From contig NC_045139.1 of NCBI RefSeq assembly GCF_008831285.2, positions 15,358,354-15,422,353 of the forward strand: a DNA stretch of 64,000 nucleotides. Reading direction: 5' to 3'. The notes beneath the pieces were generated by a model. That model did no database searches and was not told the origin of the DNA. It saw only the letters and a list, made by a program, of their open reading frames with translations. A program made the translations under genes and the position numbers. The stretch's first letter is position 1. Each line of letters starts with the position of its first letter. This DNA comes from Nymphaea colorata (Eukaryota > Streptophyta > Magnoliopsida > Nymphaeales > Nymphaeaceae). Of the stretch, positions 27,165-40,037 are shown piece by piece.

Positions 27165-27684
27165 AAATCGCTACCTGAAGCATCGGGTAGAAGCATGTTT
27201 TGTAACTGCTTGTTTGAGCCATCTGCATGTCTCAGTTTGTAGAATTTCACCATATTCTTTTAATGGAAGCTGAAAAAGGGGCTTACATCTGCAACAACCA
27301 GAATAGTTAGAGCATTTATAGATCTAATGAAACTGATATTTCTTTTTTCTTTCTTATGCCTTTCCTGTTTTGGTATGGAGGAAGGGAAAAGTGTATGTGA
27401 TGAGAAGAGGAACTGCTTAGTGTTCTTGTCCTTAATTTGGTTACAAGTGTTCTTGTCTGTAATTTGGTCACAAGAAAAACCTTCAATTCCTTGGAAAGTT
27501 TGTCCTGTCTGTCCATTAAACTTTAGATTGACTTAGGGAACCCTTTGGAAAGATGTTTTCCATTGGGAAGATTCTTTTTTATTTCTTTTCTCGCATGAGC
27601 TCTGCACAGGTTCTGTAAAAAGAATTTGAAGTTGCATTTTTGTAGTTCTCCTGTAATTCTGCTTCAGTGTTTCGAATCAGCGAA

Positions 27685-27721
<37 letters not shown>

Positions 27722-28607
27722 GTGTGTGTGTGTGTGTGCGTGGATCTCTCTGTCTCTCTGAGCTAAGAAGGAGACTGCTCAACAAGCGTATGGAGCAGCT
27801 GCAAATGTCTTTGGGGCTTTCATATGAGAAGTTAAACCATCTTCTTCTTACATCCTAGTGATATTTTCTGTTTCTTTGCTTGCTTATCTCATGTACTGTG
27901 CTTCTGGTTCCAACTTTCTGTTGGATGCAGAACTTTGTTTATTCAGTCGTGTTTTAAGCAGTTTTTATCCTATATTTATGAAGTTCTATTATAGTTGATG
28001 TGGGCGCAAGCAGTAAACAAAAAAGATTGAACTAAGAAATACTTAAAAATATTAATAAAATACGAAAGTTAGAACAGTATACAGCAAGTGGTACTGCAGT
28101 ATTGGCAGATGAATCTAATCCATCTGCCGCAGTTTTGAACTCGGCCGATTTTTGTGAACTGGTTGAAATTGTAATTTATGTTTAATTTGTAAATCATATT
28201 AAAATAATAACTTAGTTTAAATATAAAATATAAAAACTTCCCAATTGTGGCCATAAATAACAGGTCAATGACAGAGCAAACAAACAACTTCAAACGACGA
28301 GATCGCTACCCAGCTGTCGCTGTATCCCAATGTCCCGTACGTCGCCTGAAATGGGCCTTGCCAAGCCATGAAGCAACGACGGTTCCTTGCAGCAGGTGAT
28401 AACACTGCCGGCTGTCCACACATACCACGAGGTTGAGAATAGCCAGCACCGCAGAAGACGCCGTCTCTTATTTTCTTCCAGGTGCTGTAAGATCATAAAT
28501 GAGGTCTGTTCTCGAACAGCCACAACTTTGAATGCATTTTTCTCAGAACTTGTGCGATCTTGTCCCACTGCATATTTTAAAGAGTTTTAGTAGCTACCCT
28601 TTTGACT
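27165..28607. other. Intergenic, 3' flank of the transporter
   Basis: Holds the transporter 3' UTR and a compound (CT)n(TG)n microsatellite at about 27689-27738. A 92-codon minus-strand frame at 28290-28568 has no motif I recognise and may be a fragment of something older. No other gene seen. Confidence 0.45.
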
Positions 28608-28757
28608 TTTCAAAGCCATGGAAGTGGAAAATGGAGTCATCCATTCTGTTAATCCTGCACCGACGCTTTCCTGGAGACCTGGTGGGCTGCAAATGGCTGG
28701 ACACCCGCACCCACGTTGACGTTACCCCACTTTGACATAGAACTGATCTTTTCTGTG
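28608..28757 (-). pseudogene. Relic of a FRO last exon
   Basis: On the minus strand this stretch aligns with the last exon of the three ferric reductase genes to its right. Shared blocks include TCAGTTCTATGTC, AAAGTGGGG, AACGT, CCACCAGG and TTTTCCACTTCCAT near the end. It would read KWGNV at first and then loses the conserved VCGPPGL, so the frame is broken by several changes. It lies about 1.05 kb beyond the stop of copy A. No other exons of this copy were found, so it is the remnant of a fourth, older FRO unit or a dispersed exon copy. Confidence 0.75.
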
Positions 28758-29797
28758 AACTAGTGAGCCCGAGAGGTTTGACGCACGGCACTTGGTCGGG
28801 TCAGTTGCGCGTCCGGTTGCTGGTTCGAATGGCATGGGCGCCCAAAGATCGATTCTAATTGATATCTGCTGAAAGGCAGTGCCAGTGAGGTGATTGGCAA
28901 AGATATGTTCTGGTCTTTATGTCAATAAAGCTATCCATTCTTGTGAAAGAACATGCTTGTGCCCTCAATTTCTTTTTTTCTGCGTATTGTGAACACCTTT
29001 CTATCATTGAACAAGTGTTTTACCTTGGCATAGTTCGTTCTGCTTTGCAACCGTTCTTTGGGGGATTATCTATACAAGAAACGTCCTTGGTAGTCCTGTG
29101 AGGCTGTGAGGTTCTATCTAGAAATTTCATTGATGGGAGGCCAGTGGATTAAATTATACGCTAGGTTTTAACAAAATTCTACCAAGTATTTCACTTTGTC
29201 TACAAGACCCATCAGGTTGGGATGGATTAACTTCTTGTATTCTTGGCGAGTTGGGTATTATAGTTTCTTGCACTGTTAATGGAGATTTTGAGCAGTCGGG
29301 GTTGCTCCCCGGTTGTGCAGCTGTTTGCACAGCTGAACAAGTCTGTGGAGAGCCAGATCCTGGGGTATCCTGTCACTAGGCCACGAGAACAAGAAAACAA
29401 GAGCAGTACAACATTTTAATTATGAAAGTAACCATTACAATATTCAGTCTAATCCCTGCACAAGTAAATGAAAAAGGAAGAATGAATAAATAAACTTATC
29501 CCCATAGAAATTTTTTCAACTTTAATAAGCTCGGGAACCTCACGGCCCTCCACATGGCCACATTTGAATAGCCACGTTACTTTAGTTTATTGCTAGTTAT
29601 CTCCTTCCTTCTGCGGAAGGGTAATTTATTACTAGTTATTGCCTTCCTTCTACGAAAAGGACCATGTACAGTCTTTTTCTTATTTTTGCTGCTTCCTTGC
29701 TTTGCAGGGGCATGAAGTTTGTTCAAGTCCAACTTGATGGTCTCGTATTTGAGTTTTACCGAACAATGAAGTTGGTAATTGCTGCACATGAACATAG
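28758..29797. other. Spacer between the FRO relic and FRO copy A
   Basis: No gene recognised. A GC-richer patch at 28765-28850 contains GGTTCGAAT, but it does not fold into a tRNA. Two imperfect ~40-base direct copies around CTAGTTAT and CCTTCCTTCT lie near 29585-29660. The last part is the 3' flank of copy A and resembles that of copies B and C from about 29715 on. Confidence 0.4.
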
Positions 29798-32700
29798 TTA
29801 AAATTCAAAGCTATAGCTATGGAAGTGGAAAACTGGGTTGCGTATGCTCTTGCAGTGTGCAGCAACACTGGCCTCGAGGCCTGGTGGACCGCAAACAACA
29901 ACCCCCACATCCACGTTCCCCCACTTTTCTGATATAGAACTGAAAATTTCTGCAAAAACAAAAGGAATACAAAATAATCAACCGTTGACATATGAAGAAT
30001 GTGTGACCTACCTGATAAGCAAACATGCTGATTTGAGATCTGTTGTGATGAATTTTAAGATCATAAATCTCTCTCTCGCTTTCTCTCTCTCTCTCTCTCT
30101 CTCAAACACACACACACTCTCTCTCTCTCTCACACACACACACATATGAAGTGCTGATAAATATACGCTATAAGCAGAAAGATTACCTTTGTAGTTAGGC
30201 CGTCGGCCATAATGAATAGATGCCAAGGAAAGAAGATCTTTTGATGCATCCTCGCCGTACTGAGTGGAGCCATTTAGTCCTGCAACATCCTCTTGCTGCT
30301 CATCATCGTCAACAAACTCCAAACCGCTGCTTTCCCACAGACGCCAGAGCATGATCACAGGCCCTCCAAACAAAATGATGCTTGCAAGCATGCAAATGAT
30401 GCACAGAAGTCCATTTAACCATGAGTTTGATATATTTAGCTTTCCTAAGACTAATTCTGCCACACCTTCAAGTGCTACAAAGCCAAATATCGAAAAGAAC
30501 ATGTAGATCCCCAACCATTTCATATTTCCTGAACCAACCATAGTGGACATGCTACTGCCTCTGGTGCTGAAAATGTATCTCACTATCTCACCTCCAGAAT
30601 TACAATTTCCACCTTCCTGCAATTTTGTTGAACATGGAATTAATGTCGTCTTCACGAGCACTATTTGTAATAGCTAAAACCCCTCAAATATAGGACATAC
30701 CTGTAGATTTCCTGATTCTCTTGTTACATATGCTTGAATTTCTATGTCTAAAACTTTGAGGGGGAATGCACATATCGATGTTACATTAATTTCAGAAAGA
30801 AGAGAAAGGTCCTCTGATCTTTTCACTGACCAAACCAACAAAATCTTCTTGGGAAGGCAATACTTTTCTTCCTTAGCTCCATGCAGCATGTCTTTCAGAA
30901 TGGAAAAGAAGGGAGAAATGCCACTGCCCCCAGCTACCAATATGAGATTTTCATACCTGTAGATGTAGAAAATGCATTTGAGTCATTCAGAAATCAAAGG
31001 CTATAGAAACTGATAAACTTCTGCAAAGCACCACCGTCATTCATTTCACTGCAAACAAATAAGGGGTTCATGATAATCGGCTGATGATATTCTACTTGAA
31101 CTGTCAGTGACAGGTTAGCAAATCATTTTTTAAATATAGTCTATGCATTGATTCCAACTCTGAAATGCAGACATTGATGAATCTCCACCATGATATATAT
31201 TTGGGTTCTATCTATATTCATTACTCCGTAAGTTACCCTGAGATTCCCATGATCTGCAAATGCTTTCTGAAATTTGCAGGACCAAAACATGACTCGAATG
31301 CTGACCTATTTTTCTTACTAATATTGCAGAAGTTCATCCAGAAATTCTGTTGTGTTTGAACTTTGAAGTGTAACCCGTGTTCATCTAAGCCCACTGAGAA
31401 GCCTTCAGTGGTTTTGACTTGGAACTGTATATGTCCTAATTATCAAAATTTCTACCATGATCTGCAGACTTGTTCAGTTTTTATCTAGATAAAAAATGAG
31501 ACTAAATGAAAAAACAGAGATGTTTGCTTCAACAGCCCAACAGAGATTTGATTAGATTGACAAACCATGACTCAGTACTACTGATCATGAATTTTTTTGT
31601 CATGTACAAATTGAGGGATTGGTTTGGGCCTGAAAAAAAGTTTTGGAATTAATTTCTTCATTTTTCTATAACTGTAAGGGCACCACCGAGAACATGGTCC
31701 TCATGTGATTAAATGCCTTCACCATTTGGAAAGAGATGTTGCTCCAATATGGCAGAGTTATATGCCAGAGCAGCCAATTACAAGCAATTTTCACTGCATT
31801 AAGCAGGGCATTACCATAAAAGAAAGTTTACCTCTCATCCACTTCACCAAATGCCATTGACAGCAAACAAGGGAGCATGAACAATAGAAACAGAGAGATG
31901 GGTCATATATTAACGTTGTCTCCATTGGTTGTCAGAGTTCTCTCAAAAGTTTTCCAAAATGAGATTTTTATTGGGAAAATCTTGGGAAACAATTGGAAGT
32001 TCTGAAGCTTCGAAAGATATAATGAATAATGGAAAAAGCTGTGAGCAGAAAACTTTTTAACAACAGTGGAGAAACAAAAAGAGAAGGCATCATATACTTA
32101 AAATACAAAAAGAGACTTCAAGAAAGACAATGGATAGTATCAGGAATCTCCTAGAGTAATACCTCAGAATTTTCATTTCTGGTAATATATTGAAGAAATT
32201 ATTACATTTTGATGGTATCAGTTGTTGGGGGCTCAAAGTGACAACAGTACAGTTATATAGCGACTGTGCAAGAAATAATGGGCTATGGTGCACATAAGTA
32301 GTTCCACATATCTCAATTTACCTACTTGCTCTATCGAGAATATTAGCCATGAAATTGCACCAGTAAATTAAGCTGCTCTATCTCATGTTAATTACATAGG
32401 ATCATAAGGATTTCAGCTTACTGGAGATGGTATAGCGACCTATACCCATATGGCCCCTCAACTGCTGCCCTTATTCCGGAAGCATGATTCCTAGCATTCA
32501 AGATTTCATCTCTTAATTTTTGTGTCCACTTCCCGGCAACTTTAATTAGAACAGTTAAATGCGACCTGCCATCTAGTGAACTAGAAGAAACACTAAAAGG
32601 ATGCCACTGGAACCACGACACTTCCCTTACTTGCAGGAAGACAAAGTTGAGAGGATTGTATGTCATGTCTAGAGGCAGCAAAAACCAACAGAAATCAAAT

Positions 32701-35700
32701 TAGAGCAAGTCATCATAGACAAATTGCATAAAGAGACGCATGTCAGCATGAAAAATTGAAAAATGTTGAAGCATTGAGATATTGATCAAGCCGAAGGGTT
32801 AATTCTTTCTACTCCACCTTATGGAACAGGTAGCAATAAATTAATATTTTTGCTTATGTTTTCTATTAATTCATTCATTTCTTCTATTTATCTATATGGT
32901 ATATACTGTCATAATATTGATCGAAAAGCAGTTTTAGTTGTCGTTTTTGGTGAGCAGTGTTTGAACGGAAGCAGTGAGTTTCTCACTGGCCTGTAATTCA
33001 GGATGTAATTGGAAAATGTTGAAGCATTGAGATATTGATCAAGACGAAGGGTTAATTCTTTCTACTCCACCTTATGGAACATGTGGCAATAAATTAATAT
33101 TTTTGCTTATGCTTTTATATTAATTCATTCCTTTCTTCTATTTTTCTATATGGTATATACTGTCATAATATTGAACGGAAGCAGTGAGTTTCTCACTGGC
33201 CTGTAATTCAGGATGTACTTGGAAAAGATCGACATCAAACACCATATATGCAGCACACTCTCCCATCTTCCACGATATATACAAGAAGGACACCTTTCCT
33301 GTCGGTCTTGCAATAGTTGACAAGTCCAATATCCCCCTAACATTTCCACCACTTCTAAGACAAATCGATGTTTTTTTTTTTTGTTTTAACCATGATTAGC
33401 AGCTTAGCCAGTATAGTGATATGCACAGACACATTAGATTGTTTAATTTGAAGAATTGATAGATCTAATCCTCTCTGTTAACTAATTCCTTCCTTCAATT
33501 AATATTAAACATAAATAACTGCAACTGTATGCGTATAATCAAGTACCAATTAAAAAAAAAAAGACCATCGATTAATAGAACAGAAGCCAAGCACATACAT
33601 ATTGTTTTTGTCATGACCAAAACCCAAGAGCAAATCATTTTTTAAGAAAAGATTTCTCTGTATTACTGTATACGATGGGTGCGTCGACACACACAAACAT
33701 AATTTGTTCTAACCCACACACATGATTTGTTCTGGTGTTGAGAAAAATAAGGGCAAAAGAACAATACTTTTGGGCTTTGATAAAGTCAACTCTACTGCTC
33801 CACATGGAAAGCATTTTGCTGAAAGCACATCCACAGTAGTCCTGGACTGCCAGAACCTCAGAAACCGATCCATGATAAACAAGAAAACAGAACCAGCAAT
33901 AATGTAGAACAGATTAATTCCAACATGCAATGCAGCAAAAATGATGAACACTGCATAGAGCTGATGGGTGTAGTAGAAGAGCTCGAAGCGCTTTCTTCTA
34001 ACTGGAGAAAGCGAAGTTAACCACATCAACAGCCCAGCCAAAAGGCTTACTGCCCCAGGACAATGGGCGATACCGTCAGTTTGCCACAGAATTATCTGCA
34101 AAATTTCCACAACATACAATATTAGGTGAACACAAAGCAGGATGACTTTAACATCTCTGAGACCACCACTAATGTGCAATATGAGTTATACGTAAGTGCC
34201 TTTTGGCAACAGTAACATACAGTTACAGTCCCATGAATCTGCCCAACCGTAACACATTCAATTATTCTTTAGAAATCGAAATCTAAACCTTTGAGACATT
34301 TAACTTTCCATGATACATGGCTCCAATTTCTAAAGTTGATTCCTTAAGCAGCCTTATGCACTAGTAAGCAAAAAAGGGAGGAGCTCAATGATCTATATCT
34401 AAACTGCAATAAGGCCACCTCTTCTGATTTGATCTGATATTCAACTTTCATGGTAAAACTAACATGTAAAAAAGACGGCAGAAAAGAAGACGAAAATTTT
34501 TAATCAGAACCAAATTGATGTCTGGTTTGAATTTGCCGACCTTGGCTTGCAGTGTGCCCTGGGCGATCCATATTAAGATAACAACCAGGCCATGCAAAGT
34601 GAGGAGGATCAACGTCACATGTCCCAACCATTTGTGATACCTGATTGCATGTTCAAATGGAATGTCTAAAACGCGGAGAAGAATGGAGCCTCTAGCTGTG
34701 GGTATAAGAAGAAACGCAACGCAAAAGAATCCAACTGCTCCAAGACGGCGACTGAAGCAGCGGCCAAAATGGACACTGCGAGCAAAGTTCGGTAATTCAA
34801 ACACCTGGACATAAATACAGCAGCCGCTACAAGAAAGTGGAAACAGAAAGGGACACTTGAAGATGTTAATGTGAATGTAAAAAAACTTTGAGGGGTTGGT
34901 GCAAAAGCTGCCCACACTAGCGGTCATGATTTAAATGTGCAGGATGCAGAGAAAACCATGCATTATGCAGATTGCATTCTCAGGAAGTTTACAACAGAAT
35001 TTGGACCTGTGATTGTCGAAGGTTCGGACAAGGGTGAGAAAAAGGAGATTGAAGGAGCAACTTACTTGAATAAGGTGAGAAAAGAAAGAACGCATGCATG
35101 CATATTTCAATTATTGCATTGCAATGAGGAGTATTTCGTGCACATTGCCCGGTTTGGCGCACTGGTTGGGTTCCTCTGTTCCGGCTAGAGTTGGTAGGAG
35201 GTCAGCCACCGATTCGAGTGGGATGAAGGTCGTGCGTCAATGGATGGGACGAGTGTATTAGCTGACATACACACTTTGCACCTACGTAACTGTGCAGGTA
35301 AGAGAAATGAAGGGCTTCTCAATATAAGCACTCAAATATAGACTATGAAATATAGACTATGATCTTGGGGATAGCTATAACAATTCTATCCACTCTTGAG
35401 TTTGGATGCGTTCGCGGGTGTAGGACCTTAGGTTCGAGTATTAAACCGATTTTGAATAACAACCCGACCCACTCCCGGGCTTGGGCTCTTGATTCGACGG
35501 ATCCCAATCCACCCCTTAATAGTTTTGGCTTCAACCCTCGAAAAGGTTAGAAATCATGACAATCATCTCATTGCTTTTATACTAGATTAAACTTTTGAAA
35601 TATTACAATAACTATAAAATGTTTCACTTTGTTAACTGGCTAGGAGAACTACATCCCAACTAATTAAATATAAGTGGTCAAATCTTTTATTGAAAAAGAA

Positions 35701-37931
35701 AATGACAATAGTTTTTTATTTTGCCCCAGCATGTGCTGGGCATTTATCATAAATGCCCACTCAACCAACCTTTTGGATGCTGCAGGTCATAAGTTTGGAA
35801 TGTTCGGGATCGGGTGCCCAAAGCATTAATTATTAAAGCCAATGCTTGGATTCTTAAATGGTTAAAATGCCCTCATGATAGAATGGCAAAGTAAGAAAAA
35901 TCATATTTTCAAAAAAGAAAAAGAAAAAAAAATACTAATTTTCTAAGTCACATGAGTGCTAGTAGCTTGGAGATAAAGTGTGACATGATAAAACGTGGGC
36001 ACGAGATACGGCGAATTAATGCCCCTAAATGGCTTCCTCCTTGTAGGAAGGAGTCCAAATGTATTTTAATAGCTTAATGGGCAGAGCTAGGAGCCATGGG
36101 CTCTCTTTAATTTTTAAAAAGTTAAAATATATTTATCATTTCAAGTTTTTAAACATTTTAATTTGGCCTCCCAATAATTTTGAAAAATTATATAGCAGTC
36201 CCTTTATTAGAAAAGGAACATGGGAGCCCCAGCATGGTTGCACACCCAAAATAATGTTTTGGATTAAAAACATCTTTTTGCTTCCAAAACTCCATTTTGG
36301 ACGTGTTTGGGAACATTGAAAATGACATTTTCAAAAAAACTTGTTTTTTGAAAACGCTATTTTACGAAGGGGTGAAAAAACTACCTTTCGAAACCTGGTT
36401 TTGTCATGCCCACCCAAACATATAAACAATTTTTTTAAGAAACTCGTTAAAATAGTAAGAGTAATTTTATGAGAAGAGGGGCTCTTTCTATCTCTCCTGT
36501 TGCACTTGCAAAGCAGACTACTCAGCGGAGTTGTCTCTCTCTCAACTGTTGCTCAGCCAACGCTCTACTGGCCATTGAATGGTAGTTGATTCTGCACCAC
36601 CAACATTCAATGGAAACAACAAAATAGAGAATCGTGGGAACGACATAGCAGTGCTGAGTGTTGTGGCTTCATCTAAACCCGCCCTTCTGATTGCCACAAT
36701 TTTTCTCTACAATTTTTCTTTTAGTTTACACGTAAATTTTAAAAGATTTCATTATTCTACATAAAAATTTAAAAAAATTATATTTCTGCTCCCCTTCATT
36801 AAAAATTCTATGTTACCAAAGGAAGAGACTTGCGTCTATTGGCCTACAAAAACATGCTCTGACAAGATTCACCTGTGTTCTCTAACAAATGACATGCATG
36901 CCTGCCTAGAGAAAACATGGATAATCAAATTATCAGTTCCTAAAGCCTGGAAATGTGGAGTCTTTCATTGGCTTTGTTTTAAGACATGGCTGTCGAGGTT
37001 CCCTAGTGCACACCCTGAAAAATTATACCTATGAGTATGCAATGATAAAAAAAAAAAACTTTTTAAAAGCATAAAGAAATATAAAAATGTTAAAAAGTAT
37101 AAAATTTATTGTTATCAGCAGGAAAAGGAAAAGAAGGGAGCAAGGAATTTACAGGTCCGTCCCACTTGGAGCAAGAAACGGTCCAGAGGTATAGTCTCTT
37201 ATCATATAAGCAGGCAGTGCCCAAAGGATATAAGCTGCAAATGCAATAATTCCGATCAGTTCTGCAGCAGAAACCACACCAAGAGGCCCCTTTACGATGA
37301 CCGGATGGGTCCATAATACCCGGAAAGATGGCAGCCTCTTCTTCTTTCTCCTGCAACCAATTTAATTTGTTCATGAGCTCTTCTGCAATGCCAAAGAAAC
37401 GCATAAACTAAGAAGCACAGTTTTAGATCTTGAAGGAAGCTTATAAGCAGTAATGCCTCATACTCATTGTACTCCGTGGGAAAGAAGGCGAGATAGGCAG
37501 CCCCCAGCAGCGCAATAGCCAGAACAGGGGCGCTGAACAGGAGAAAAGGAACCCCTGCCAATGGAGGAAATTGAAAGAAAGAAAGAGAATAAATATTGCG
37601 AAGCTAAGTTGTTCTTAACTAATTTGGTGTGGTAATTGCTTCCCTTTCGTTCCTGCCTCTGATGATTAAAAGAGTCATTATCTTCCCGGATCTCACCTGA
37701 TGAACCATATACAGTGGTGTTGGTCATGGAAATCCATTTGGCGAGCAGTTTTCCCATGAAGTCCGTGGGAAGGAGGAAGACGAAGACGACCCATGTGAGG
37801 AAGATGGCTACCATAAGAAGCTTTAAGCTGCAGCTCAGGCAAACCTTGAGGCATTGAGCAGATCTGAAGAGAAGCCCATCGTCTCCGCCATCTTCAGCAA
37901 GGAATGGTTCCCAAGGAGAGTTTCCCTCCAT
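29798..37931 (-). CDS. Ferric reduction oxidase (FRO), copy A
   Basis: Nine exons on the minus strand: 37697-37931, 37464-37554, 37153-37350, 34541-34775, 33768-34095, 32422-32668, 30701-30956, 30187-30616, 29798-29949; 2172 nt, 723 aa, normal for plant FRO. The protein has an N-terminal membrane helix and GKLLAKWIS. The ferric reductase core has probable heme histidines H222/H236 ([13 protein letters not shown]) and H297/H310 ([13 protein letters not shown]). The FAD site is WHPFSVSS (H385). The NADPH loop is AGGSGISPF (~453-461), and VCGPPGL lies near C693. It reduces Fe(III) (or Cu(II)) across a membrane using NADPH. Recalled similarity is closest to the FRO6/FRO7 side of the family; membrane location is not resolvable. 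Start set by alignment with B and C; an in-frame ATG six codons upstream (37949) is also open. Odd: Ser replaces Ile in GGIG. Confidence 0.93.
30064..30146. repeat. Compound CT/CA microsatellite in FRO-A intron 8
   Basis: Runs of TC and CA alternate, ending about 40 bases from the exon 8 donor. The matching introns of copies B and C lack it. Confidence 0.85.
32760..33226. repeat. ~250-bp tandem duplication in FRO-A intron 5
   Basis: Two copies start near 32761 and 33014 with AAATGTTGAAGCATTGAG and share TTCTTTCTACTCCACC and the end CACTGGCCTGTAATTCAGG. The second copy lacks about 45-55 bases before that end. Copies B and C have only one unit, so the duplication is specific to A. Confidence 0.85.
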
Positions 37932-39089
37932 GGAAGTTTGGAAATACATAGGACTTCGATGAGCTTGGAGACAAACTTATGAAGAAACAGTGGTAGAACA
38001 TCGAGAGAGAGTGGGAGATTCGAACGTGAAAAACACGCCGACTTTGACGACTGTCTGGTGGTGTTTGGTTCGTTCTGGGTGCCGGGCCTCTGCTGACAAT
38101 TATGTAAGTTAACCATCAAAGTTCTTTACTGAGATAAAAGAAAGAGCACAAAAGTTCAACGTGGAGTTTCATGGACCTTGAAGTCGATAGTTCCAAGACC
38201 TTGATATTTATTAGGCCTTTTACAAACGACAGCTCCTTGTTTCAAGGAATAGTTGCGCGAGATACGTTACAAGCATTAACGGCATAATAATTCTTCTTTG
38301 ATATCTTTAACTATTAAATCCATCGTAATTTTCATTGCCATGAATGTTGCCATGCATCATAATCTTCAATCTGTAAGCATCATCTCCAATGCCTTCATTT
38401 ACGCTGCTCTATTTTGAAATGACACCATAATATATTCACTTTTGATCTTAAACCTAAGACATAAACCGACCTTGCTGGGTTTAAAATTAGGCTTCACCAG
38501 AATTTGCCTTAATTGGATGAGACCACTGTAGGGAAGTAGATTGAAAGTGAATGCTTCACAGATTCTATTCGTATAGAAGCACCCAACTCTGTGAAATAAG
38601 CAGGTGTTCTAATTTCCAGAGTAATCATAGGAGCATCTTTACGAGAAGAACTGCACCACCAACGTATCTCTCTCTCTACCTACCTAAAGTCTAAACAGTT
38701 GCAGACCACAAAGGAGGCAGCAGCCAGTACTGCTACAAGACCTTTGAATGGCAGATGAAACTATTCCGGGATTTTTTGTTGACCATCTGATGGGTTCCGC
38801 TTCCTCCTTAATCTTTTGTTATGTTCACGCTGCCATTTTTTTTTTTGTGTGTGTGTGGCTTTCAGCACAAGGGAGGCCCATGTGCTGTCAAATCGCTCCC
38901 CAACTGCCTGCCGGTGCATGGGAAGGACAGGAAATGGGGCCTCTAGTATCACCCCACCGGCGGTCGGTCTGCTGTGCTGATGCCGCTGCCTGGCCAGTCG
39001 TTGGCAGCCAGCGGTGGCGTGGGTTTATCTGAAGGAAAATCGGGGTCCCATTGCCACATCGATGGGGGAGATGGCAGGCAAAGGCAGGT
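37932..39089. other. Upstream region of FRO copy A
   Basis: Promoter and leader of copy A, then spacer. Between 38748 and 39089 the sequence becomes GC-richer and joins the repeated block that begins the B unit. No gene recognised. Confidence 0.45.
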
Positions 39090-39449
39090 CTCGATCAGGG
39101 CCGCGCGTTGCATCCCACCACGGGGATCCGTGGCGATGGTGGTGGACATCGACTATTGCTCGTCCCAGACCCACTGGTAGGCGGAATGCTCACTGGTGGG
39201 GTAGATTCTGGTGTCTTCAAGCATGGGTGCCACCCTATGTCTTAGAAAGGGGAACGCCAGAAGCTTTCTGGTACCGTTCTTCCGTCTGCCACCTGGTTGT
39301 AACCTACGCCAGGTCTTGGGTTTCCACCGGCATCCTTAGGTGCCAGTGCTGCGCTCCCATGACGGAGTCTTGTCTGCCTCTTTGCTCTCCGACGCTGGAT
39401 ACATCTTTGCTTCTTTGCTGCCAGACGATGGGTTTCAATTATATCTGAT

Positions 39450-39945
39450 ACTCTTCATATCCTTTTGAAAGATTTTTGTTAATTTGCAGCAATTTCTCCT
39501 TGGTTGCATATTTTTTTTCTTAAATTCAACTAAAAATTCATTCATTTCTTGCATGATACGCTCCTGGCCTTCAGGACTCTTCCTCGGATCATGCATTATC
39601 ACGATCAATATGGAAAAACAAACCAAATCTCTGATACCAAGTTGATACAAAAAGAAAGAAGGGTTTCTCTTCTAAGCCACGATCAATGCCTACCTAATCT
39701 AGGGATAACAGAAAGAAATGCAAAATAGAATATAAAATGTGAAAAGAAAACATAAATAACCATTATGGTTTTTTTTTTCTTATTCACTCAAAAACTGATT
39801 ATAAATGAGGCGTAAGTGCCTTTAAATAGGGTAAAAGCGGATTTAAGAATCTCTAATCAAATAAAAGAAAATAACAAATAAAAATCCAAAATATGAAGAT
39901 AAATCTGGTTGCTCTGCTCCTGCGTCACATTTTCAGCTGAACAGC
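39450..39945 (-). mobile_element. LTR-retrotransposon fossil, B unit
   Basis: Read on the minus strand, an LTR-like segment (about 39945 down to 39643, ending TATCA) is followed two bases on by TTGGTATCAGAG (39629-39640), the initiator-Met tRNA primer-binding site typical of plant LTR elements. Internal sequence follows to about 39450 and may continue to 39090. No second LTR or full polyprotein region is present, so it is a fragment and broken. It was there before the B/C duplication because the C unit carries the same piece. Confidence 0.65.
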
Positions 39946-40037
39946 GAGCTGCCAATCTCATCAAGCTCCAAAAAATGACGACCTCATTTAAGTTTTATCT
40001 AACAATGCAATGCATTGATAATTGCACATCAACATAG

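Noticed and set aside
28290-28568. 92-codon minus-strand frame with KNAFKVVAV and FMILQHLEEN
   Set aside because: Looks protein-like, but I do not recognise a family and found no partner exons; noted only in the spacer entry.
28765-28850. GC-richer patch with GGTTCGAAT that resembles a tRNA T-loop
   Set aside because: I could not pair an acceptor stem or find a D-arm and anticodon arm at the right distances.
36320-36365. Short palindrome TTTTCAAAAAAAC / GTTTTTTGAAAA in FRO-A intron 3
   Set aside because: Too short and too AT-rich to tell from chance.
37090-37404. 104-codon minus-strand frame over FRO-A exon 3
   Set aside because: It is read in the wrong frame; the true exon frame gives [14 protein letters not shown] and continues into the other FRO exons.
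39014-39448. 144-codon plus-strand frame in the spacer between FRO-A and FRO-B
   Set aside because: It lies antisense over repeated DNA that belongs to the duplicated block; composition and lack of motifs argue against a host gene.
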